Shown here one piece after another: positions 43,501 to 52,600 of a stretch of DNA of 64,000 nucleotides. Made by a program: the position numbers and the translations under genes. The notes beneath the pieces were generated by a model. The model made no database searches. It was not told where the DNA came from and saw only the letters and a list, made by a program, of their open reading frames with translations. Each line of letters opens with the position of its first letter. Position 1 is the first letter of the stretch. This DNA is from Haematococcus lacustris (Eukaryota > Chlorophyta > Chlorophyceae > Chlamydomonadales > Haematococcaceae), in assembly GCA_030144725.1 (NCBI GenBank), contig JASKMD010000019.1:1775989-1839988 (forward strand), in the 5' to 3' direction.

Positions 43501-46500
43501 GCAGGGTCAAGTAGGCGATGGAGAGGGGACAAGTGGGCAGCGCGCTTGCCCTCAACCCCCTCCCTCCCATGCTATTGCCCCTTATCCACAGGTGCAGGTC
43601 CCTAGGCCCCAGCTAGACCCACCCTCGTCCCTTAGAGGCCCGCCAGGCAGTGAGGGGGCAGTGGGGCAGCCGGTCACAGCTAGCACCCTCACACCCTGGA
43701 CCTGGCATGCACTAGGGCGGCAGTGGGGCAGCCGGCCTCACCGCACCGTTTTGATTCTGTGCATAGTTTGTCAGGTGGGCTTGCATGTTGTCGGTGGCTG
43801 CGGCGTCATAGGCCTGCACGGAGCCATCACAAGGCACCACTCGCAGTCGGGGGGGCTGCAGCCAGGGGGGTGGGGTGAGGGGGAAGGGCAGGGGGGAGGG
43901 AGCAATGGGGGAGGGCTAGGGGGGAGAGGTGGAGGGGCAGGGGGAAAGGGGCAGGGGTAGAGGGGGAGGGAGCAGGGGAGGAGCAGGGCGGTAGGGAGGG
44001 CGTGAGGAGGGTGGGCAGGCCGGTGAGGGTGGGAAGGGATGAGGAGTGCAGGCGGTGGCGTTGGCCCAGTGGCTGTGGCCCTCGCAGTCAAGGGGGAGGG
44101 CTGCAGTCAGGTTGGGGGAGAGTAGGCAGGGTGGGGGGAGAGGAAGGGGCAAGGGGTGGAGGAGTGCAGGTGGTGGGGTTGCCCCTGTTGCTGTGGCTCT
44201 CCTGGTCCTGGTCCAGGACTTGCCTGCGAGCTGAACAGCACCAGACCGTTGCGGTGGCAGTATAGGCGCAGCGGCTGCACGCTGGTCACCAGCACCCACA
44301 GCCGGATGCCGAACTTGCGGCCCCGCAGCAGCAGGGGCTGGGGGATGTAGCGCTGGGCGACCACAAAGGAGCGTGGCTGCATGGGTGGTGGCCAGGGTGC
44401 AGGGCGGGGGGGAGGGGCAGGCGTGCATGTGGGGCGGAGTGTCACGACAAGCAAGGGGGGAGGGCAGAGGGGGAGGGATCAGAGGAGGAGCAGGGCGGTA
44501 GGGAGGGCTTGAGGAGGGGGGCTGGGTGTTAGCCTACCCTGGGGTGGGATGGCTCGACGTGTTTGGTTGCAAAAGAGCTGAAGGGGTTTGACTCTCCGTG
44601 TGAAGGCCAAAGCCCTCCCCACTGACACCCTCGCACGCCACTGACACTGCTCCCCCTATCCCTCCCCCTCCCCCTGATGCATTGGAAGACTCCAGGATGC
44701 CTGCTGCTGCACCTCATGCCCTCACACCTTCTTCCTCCCCTCCCCCTCCCCTACACTTCAGGGGGTTGGGGTATGAGCTTGCCCCTGGTGTGATGGCAGA
44801 GTCTGCTTGGTTGCTGAAAGAGTTCGAAGGGGCCGATGCATGAGGGCTAGGGTCCCTCCCCACTCTTAAGGGCCGATGCATGAGGGCTAGGGTCCCTCCC
44901 CACTCTTAGGGGCCGATGCATGAGGGCTAGGGTCCCTCCCCACTCTTAGGGGCCGATGCATGAGGGCTAGGGTCCCTCCCCACTCTTAGGGGCCGATGCA
45001 TGAGGGCTAGGGTCCCTCCCCACTCTTAGGGGCCGATGCATGAGGGCTAGGGTCCCTCCCCACTCTTAGGGGCCGATGCATGAGGGCTAGGGTCCCTCCC
45101 CACTCTTAGGGGCCGATGCATGAGGGCTAGGGTCCCTCCCCACTCTTAGGGGCCGATGCATGAGGGCTAGGGTCCCTCCCCACTCTTGGGGGCCGATGCA
45201 TGAGGGCTAGGGTCCCTCCCCACTCTTAGGGGCCGATGCATGAGGGCTAGGGTCCCTCCCCACTCTTAGGGGCCGATGCATGAGGGCTAGGGTCCCTCCC
45301 CACTCTTAGGGGCCGATGCATGAGGGCTAGGGTCCCTCCCCACTCTTAGGGGCCGATGCATGAGGGCTAGGGTCCCTCCCCACTCTTAGGGGCCGATGCA
45401 TGAGGGCTAGGGTCCCTCCCCACTCTTAGGGGCCGATGCATGAGGGCTAGGGTCCCTCCCCACTCTTAGGGGCCGATGCATGAGGGCTAGGGTCCCTCCC
45501 CACTCTTAGGGGCCGATGCATGAGGGCTAGGGTCCCTCCCCACTCTTAGGGGCCGATGCATGAGGGCTAGGGTCCCTCCCCACTCTTAGGGGCCGATGCA
45601 TGAGGGCTAGGGTCCCTCCCCACTCTTAGGGGCCGATGCATGAGGGCTAGGGTCCCTCCCCACTCATCTGATGGAACTGCTGCATGTCACTGTCACTCCT
45701 CCCCCTCCCCCTCCCCCATTTCCACACTTAATCCTTAACTTGCTGATGAGAAGCGGTGCACAAACTCTTGCAGCTGACTATCACCCTGTTCCTGCTGGCC
45801 GGGCTGCTGCTGCAGCTCCTCTTGATCAGAAAGAGTGAGGTTTGTTATCCACAGGTGCAGGTCCCTAGGCCCCAGCTAGCCCCAATTCGCGGTTAATGCA
45901 TTGGAAGAGTCCAAGTCACAATCACGGTATTCATGATGTCACACCTGGTTGGTGTGACCCAGCACCCCTCCTCACACCTGCTTGGACTTAGGTTTGGTGT
46001 TGGCAGCAGCCATGACGGCCTGCTGCCGCACCACCACCGCCTTGACGGCCTCACGCTGGGTCACTATGAGCACGCCCTTCCCTGGACAGCCAGGCAGGCA
46101 GGCCAGCCTCGGCAGAGGGCGGTTGGCATTGCACATGATGCACGGGGCAGGTCTTCATCGTTACCATGGCCATCATCATCGTCAGCAGCATTACATGGCA
46201 TGTGCAGGCATGCAGGTCCAGTCAGGTACAGGCGGCGCCAGTGCCTTGCATGCTACGTGATGCATGGGGCAGGCCATGGTGGACCAGTCCCCAGTGGGTT
46301 GCCGGCTCACCCAGGTGCTGTGCGGTCTTGAGGATCCACAAGGGTTCAGAGGTACTGGGCTCGATCCCTGGCGGCTGCAAAACACATGTCCCTGTAGCTG
46401 CTGCTGCTGCTGCAGCCGCTGCACCTCTCTGGAGGGTGAGAGGTGTAGTCAGGGAGGCTGCATCAGCAGTGACAGGCAAGGTCTGGCTGCTTTGGCTGCT

Positions 46501-47519
46501 CTGGCTGCTTTGGCTGCTCTGCCTAAGGTACTGGATCCACGTCCGCATCTGGTTTGGCAGTTCAAACGTGAGGGGGGTGAGGGCGGCCACTGTGGAGGCG
46601 TCGTATGCCTGCAGGGAGAAAGAGCCAGCCAATACCTCTGGGGTGAGAAAGCCAGTCTCCACCAGGTCATACCCACTCGACTCCCACCACCTCCACCACC
46701 TTATGTTACATCACACTCTCATGACACAGGATCAGCCCACACACACACCCACTCACACTCACACAAACATCTTACCCGCCAGCGAATCCCTTGGCACTCG
46801 CACCCCGGCACACTGTACCAGCACCCACCCTCCCCCATCCCACCGCCAACAACCCCATCATTCCACATCACTCCACGGCATACCACTGGCAGAGCAGCAA
46901 CAGTGGCAGAGGCTGGCATCAGGGTCAGGGGTGGCAGTGGGCAGCAGCAGCTCGACACAACACCCCTCCCCCTGCCACCACATGCAAACGCAAATGCAAA
47001 TGCGGTCTCAGCCTGGCCCCCTACTGCTCCCTGCCCGCCCGCCTGAACCCCTTTGCCTGCTGCGCTGCACCCACCGCTGTCAAGGTGGCGCTGAGCCGCC
47101 GCTTCTTAGTCAGGCATTCACTGCCCGGCAGGGCACTGGCCAGTTGGCCTGGGCGCAACCCCACTGCCACGGCTTTCTTTGCAGTGGCTGAGGGTGACCA
47201 CAATACGTCCCAGGCAGCTAGTCTCTGCAGTCAGGGCGCTGGCAAGGCCCTTGGTCACTAGGGCAGGGGCATGGGGCTGGTGTGAGGGGAGGAGGTGGGG
47301 TGCACACTGTGTCACACTACTGAGTCACACTGCTTGGTCACACTGCTACGTCACACTGTGGCGTCACCCAGCATCAGGCGTACCTGCCAACCCAGGGGTC
47401 CTTGGGTGGGTGCTGACTTGATGTGGCCGCCCATGCGAGCCCCCCCCAGGGCCAGCAAGGCTGCCTGGGCCAGGGACGTGTCACCGCAGCCCTTGAACCG
47501 CTTCTCATCATGCCAAAAC
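40550..47519 (-). CDS. Tubulin-tyrosine-ligase-like (TTLL) protein
   Basis: Exon pieces in TTL-domain order (minus strand): 47,519-47,384 ([20 protein letters not shown]); about 47,180-47,070 ([16 protein letters not shown]); about 46,660-46,440 ([20 protein letters not shown]); about 46,110-45,968 ([17 protein letters not shown]); about 44,395-44,225 ([20 protein letters not shown], then [20 protein letters not shown]); about 43,812-43,735 ([11 protein letters not shown]); about 42,955-42,885 ([20 protein letters not shown]); about 42,340-42,127 ([20 protein letters not shown], then EVNSTPSL, the ATP-grasp Mg-binding E-x-N); and 41,170-40,556 ([11 protein letters not shown] plus a low-complexity tail). 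TTLL enzymes ligate Tyr, Glu or Gly to tubulin in cilia and microtubules; substrate type is not decided. N-terminus, some junctions and a possible last exon near 39,780-39,920 are unresolved. Confidence 0.82.
41775..41985 (-). repeat. Fragment of the MTYQPLQ repeat family in a TTLL intron
   Basis: On the minus strand CTTACAGCGTGCTTACTTAG and the ATG-started [11 protein letters not shown] frame match 28,190-28,300 and 30,850-30,920, with internal rearrangement. It is the third head of this element family in the window, here between TTLL exons. Confidence 0.8.
43380..43506. repeat. GGGCAGGGTCAGTGA minisatellite
   Basis: About eight 14-16 bp units in a TTLL intron; open in all frames through composition. 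Confidence 0.85.
44829..45666. repeat. 40-bp minisatellite, about 21 near-identical units
   Basis: Unit starts GGGGCCGATGCATGAGGGCT and ends CCACTCTTA, period exactly 40 bp. Only the first unit (TTAAGGG), one internal unit (TTGGGG, near 45,186) and the last differ. It lies inside an intron between two TTLL exons, so its length can vary without a frame effect. Confidence 0.97.
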
Positions 47520-47559
47520 CTGTTGAGCAAGCATAGGGGCATGCTGCTGATATCCCACA

Positions 47560-49673
47560 AACTACAGATAATGCACTCCCTACATGTTGGGGAGATGTGC
47601 GCTGATTACCCCTTAGGTAAGTGCATGTGCATGAACATGACCTCAACACAGGTTAACAACACTGTGTCTGTCCCTCATGACAGGTAGAGCATCTCCTAGT
47701 TGTAGGGGAACTATGCTCTGAGTCTGTTCCTCATGTTGTCAGTTGAATTCAGATGGAATCAGTTGGAGTCAGTTGGACCCACAACTATGCAGTGAGTAAG
47801 TGGGACCCATCACATGCTAGGCATGAGTGCTGTGTTAAACCTTCATTGCGGCCACTTGCCTGAATGCCTTCACATCAGGCATGTGTGTGCATTCAGCCGC
47901 TGTGCTGGCACTGGGACTGGCATGGTTGCCGTTGGAGGAAAGCACGTGTGGGAATTCCTTGGCAGTACTGACATTATGTATGTGGGCACTGGCACTGGCA
48001 TGGTTGGCCGTAAGAGAGCAGCAGCTGCGTCCTCCGCGAGATGTCAGCAGGCAAGGTGTGCCCCTGTCTGACCAGTTTGTACGACGTGGCATGAGGAAGG
48101 GGCCAGCGCAGTGGTGGTGAGGGAGGCGGGGCTGCACTAACTGCGCACAAGTCGAAGCCTGTCCAGGTAGCTGCTTATGCAGCGCCATCTGCGATGTTGC
48201 GTCCTCGCGCTGTCAATCGTAGGCCGCACTGGCCGTGCAAGGCGGCTGTCCTGCCTCAACCACCTAAACCGCTGCCATGTCCGTTCATAAGCTCGCTGGA
48301 GACCGAACGGGCAGCAACGTTGCTACCCGTACAACATAACAACCCGCGTGTGCATGCTAGCTGCGGCACGCTGCTACCCCAACATCTCGTTTCAGCTGGC
48401 TGGCATGTCTAGGCAAGAGCCTGGCTACGGTGTAGCCGTACATGTATTGCGGGACTGGGCCATGGCATTGGGCCCGTCTCCGTGGCAGTGCAGCAGCGGC
48501 AGCCCAAGCAGGCGTGCAAGCAATGATTAAGAAGCCGCTACAGCAAGCTGGCAGTGTTTAGGAATGGAAGGGGGTCACCCCGACAATTACAAAAAGATGT
48601 GCCATGTGTTCAAACAGAACTACAAGAGACATGGAACCCACTTGTTGTTGCTATGTTGCTTACACACCTTCTCACACTATCTACAGCATCTCCTGATGGT
48701 GGAATTCACTGCAGTGTATACTATCGGGCACGACCGAAGACAGCTTTCAAGCGGCTAGCAAAAGGGCTCCACCCTGACGTCAACAAGGAGGTGAGGGGTT
48801 GGGCAACAGCACCAGGCTGTGGGCCAGTAATGAGGGATCGCTGGCTCCGAGTGCTTGACTAGCCCCTGCCTGGCTTGGAGACAGAACCCTGGCAGGCAGG
48901 CAAGCAACATGCTGCCAGGCAGGCAAGCCAGGCAAGGCTGGGCCTGGTGGCATTCATAACACTCTGTTCTGCACTGTCCACACATGTGTGGCACCCATCA
49001 GCCCAAAGTGCCCACAGCCACGTACTGAGAGTCAGCTAGCTGCCCAGGTTTTGCATATCATACACCAAGGAGGAGTTCAACAGCGCCAAGTGGGGTCGGG
49101 CAGAGCTGACTGGCCACAGTCAACGTAGAGACTGGCCGCAGCAAACTGGCCGCAGCAAACATTACACAATCCATTACACAATCCATTGCACAATCTTGCA
49201 AAATCAGGCTGACACTACAGCTTGAGCAGTCAATGCCTGATGACCTGCACCATGCAGCCAGCACCATGCAGGATTCATCTGGAGGCGTGGGCTGCGAGCG
49301 GCTGCGAGACCGAAGACCCACTGCCCAGCAGCAGCAGCAGCAGGAGGGGCCTGCTGTGGCGCCATAGAGTGTGCCGTGTTGAAGCTGTCATCTGCCCCTG
49401 AGGGGGTCAGGCAGCAGTGCAAGGGGTTCTTCCCAAACTCCCGCAGCCCCAGGGACTTTGGTGTGGAGGTAGCGGATCCTGGGGTTGAGAAATCACAGGT
49501 CTGCTGAGAAAGCACAGCTGCCGGCTGAGCTGGGCGTGGCGCTACTGCCATTGACTGAATGGCAACAGTTGACTCAGTTGGCACGGGCAATTGTGTTCTC
49601 GCCTTGCATTGACCACCCTGAGTCGCTATGTCACTTGCATGGCAGAGGTTTAGCGTGAGTCTAGTATTCCCAC
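47560..49673. other. Region between TTLL and the aldo/keto reductase
   Basis: Contains direct repeats (GGCACTGGCACTGGCATGGTTG, about 47,907-48,006), a J-domain-like exon (listed separately) and GGCAGGCAAGC repeats (48,890-48,930). Nothing else is supported. The left part may hold the missing TTLL N-terminus. Confidence 0.4.
48690..48793 (+). pseudogene. J-domain-like (HPD) exon fragment
   Basis: Reads ...VYYRARPKTAFKRLAKGL HPDVNKE followed by a GTGAGG donor. KTAFKRLAKGLHPDVNKE matches helix II and the HPD loop of DnaJ-type J-domains. The upstream part (CCTGATGGTGGAATTCACTG ... CACGACCG, about 47 bp) is shared with 28,366-28,411, where the J-like half is absent. No further J-domain exon was found, so this is probably a captured or broken piece. 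Confidence 0.5.
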
Positions 49674-52600
49674 TCAGTTCCAGGCTAGGCCGGCTCGCTC
49701 CTCCCAATACTTCTCTGCGGGCTGGCGCATCTGCTCCATCAGCTGCGCGACGTCGTCCCAGACCAGGCTGGCTGCGACAGCTGGCGCCATGGCGTTTGAA
49801 GCCATGTGCTCCACGGTCGCGGCACCAGACAGCACCATGGGCCGGAACGGTTGGACCATGGCCACCGCTAGGGCCAGGGCATCTGGGCTGCAACCTGCAG
49901 CAGCAGCCAGCATGGCACCAAGGGGATTTCCTCTTCAAAGCCTGGCGGCAGGAGCCAAGAATGTCTTGTTGACAAAGCGTCTAGGCAGTACCCCTTGCAT
50001 CCCTCTTCCCTTACTTCCCCATTACTTCCCCTTACTTTCCCTCACATCCCTCTCCCCTTACATTCCTGTGGCCCTACACCACTAACCTAATCTGGGAGTC
50101 TGGAGAGAATGGATAATCTGGGAAACGTGGCACCCACAGCCCCTGCCCCTCCCTCTCCCTTTGCCCCTCCCCTCACCCAGCTTTGCCACAGCCTCCTAGT
50201 GGCAATGAAGTATACTCTGGTGCGTGGTGCAAGCAGCCCTTCCTGCCCCTCCCCTCCCCTCCCCTGCCCCCGCTCCTCCCTCACCCAGCTTTGCCGCCAT
50301 GAGCTGCAAGGGGCTGCCAGCATCAGGGTCCTGCCGTGACAGCAGCCGGCCATTGGCCATAGCCTCCTGTGCGCCCAGGCGGTACACAGACAAGCACTGA
50401 CACAGTCGCGCTGGGTTCAGGGTCAGTCACACACCCCTACACACATACATTGCCGCGCTCCATGACCCTTGCTTCACGGATACCAAGTGCTGGAGATGTC
50501 ATCGATGACAAACCCCTGCACTCAGACACTGCCATACTCCCTGACCTCACCTTACCCTGACCTCACCCCGGACCCGCACCCCTTGCCCTGACCCTGACCC
50601 TGGCCCTCTAACCCTGCCCCTGGCCCCTGACCCCTGACCCCTGACCCTTGGTCCCTGACCCCAGGCGGTGACGCGGCCTCCCCCACCTTCACAATGACAT
50701 GCAAGCCCGCCTCAGCAGCCTCCAACAGGGCAGGACCTGCAGCCAGGGGCAGCAGACTTGGGTTCAGGGCTGGGGTCAGAGTGAGGGGTAGGCGGTCACT
50801 ACAGGGAGCGCCACAGCGAGGCATAGGCAAACCCAGCCCAGCCCAGCCCAGCCAAGCCCAGCCCAGCCCAGCCCAGCCCAGCCTAGCCCAGCTCCAGTGC
50901 AGCCCTTGCGTCCTGTGTCTCACCAGCTGTTGACGGGTGTGGGTATCTCTGCCACTACCCAGCCGCATTCTATTCCCAGATTGCCATAAACTGTGCATGA
51001 AAATGTGTGCATAATTTTGTGAAGTCAATCACCTCACAGCCACCTGTGAGGCCCACCCTTGCCCTGGCCAGCACTGACCTACAGACTGCTCCTTCAGGTT
51101 CCATGTGGCCTGCACGCTGTCAAACAGGAGGGCCCCGCTGCGCGTGGTCAGCTGCAGCGCCCTGTGGAGTGTGGCGGCCTGGCCAGCACCTGCACAGTCA
51201 GCCACAACACCACACCCCTAGTCATTGCCTGGCTGGAGAAGGGTCATAAACAAGTATCCGAGGTGAAAGTGAGGTGAGAGTGAGGTGAGAGTGAGGTGAG
51301 AGTGAGGGCCTGGCTGGAGCAGCAGGGGTGCAGGGGCATCTGGCCGCTGGGTCTCACGCCTTGCGAGAACAAGGTGTGAATCAGTGTGAGATGAAGGTGC
51401 GCATGAGTGACAACCAGAGGGGAGAGCAGTGTGGGTTAAGGCTAGTAGGGTCATGAGTGAGGGCCAGAGGTGAGAGTGAGGTGAGAGTGAGGACATTGTC
51501 AGTTTGTAAGCCTCTGATACTTGCTCTAAATCATGTCAGGGGGCACATTGTGCTGGGCCAGCATGCCGTGTCAGGGGCCATACCATGGCAGGTGGAGGGG
51601 AGGAGGGGGTGGGGTGAGGGCCCACCTGACAGGCTCAGCCCTATCTTCCAGCCCTGCTCCCCTTTCAGCTGCTCCAGCTCCGCCAGCACCTCCCTAGACT
51701 ATGCAGAGCAGCAGCCAGGCAGCAGCCATTAGATTACGAGATCAAATGACAGAACCCTGGCCTTTGGCCCTAACCCTGGCCTTTGGCCCTAGCCCTGCCA
51801 CTGACCCTGACCATGACCCTGGCCTTGACCCTGAGCCTGGCCCTGCAACCGGACAGCAACCAGTGGTCAATAGGTGGTAGTGAAAGGATACCAGCCTCCT
51901 AGCTCACGGCCATGGCGACCCTGAGCTACGCCCCCTCCCCCCTCCCCCCTCCCCCCTCCCCCCCTCCCCCCTCCCCCTCCCCCTCCCCCTCCCCCCTCCC
52001 CCTCCCCCCCTCCCCCTCCCCCTCCCCCTCCCCCTCCCCCTCCCCCTCCCCCTCCCCCTCCCCCTCCCCTCCCCCCTCTGACCTGCAGCACTCCGCTGTC
52101 CAGGGTTGCGCTGTGCACCTGGTACAGCCTGAGCCATGGCCCCAGCAGCGCCCCGCTCTCTCCTGACTGAGCCAGCAGGCGGGGCAGGGAGTGGTCCTTC
52201 ACCTCGTGGGGGGCGCCGCCAGTGTCCACCTGCAGCCAAACACAAGGGAGGCCAGTGGCGGCGGCTGCTACTGGCAGTGATGCTGCTGCTGCTGCTGCTC
52301 CTGCTGCTCTCCTTGCTGCTGCTACTGCTGCTGTTGCTGACGCTAGCCCTTCATGTGTTTTGCCGGCTGCTGCTTGCAGCTGTGGCGGCGGCGGCGGCTG
52401 TCTAGCAGCCTGGTGTCTTACATCCAGCTGTGCTGACTGCTCCTGCTGGTGACCGTGGTTGGGGCTAGCTGTGGCGGTTGTGGCAGTTGTGGCAATGGCT
52501 GCGGCGGTGGCGGTTGGGGCTTTGGCCATTGAGGTAGCGCCCTTACCTTCCAGTCTGCTGTGTAGGTGTAGCCCCACTTGCTGCCCACCAGCACGCTGCC

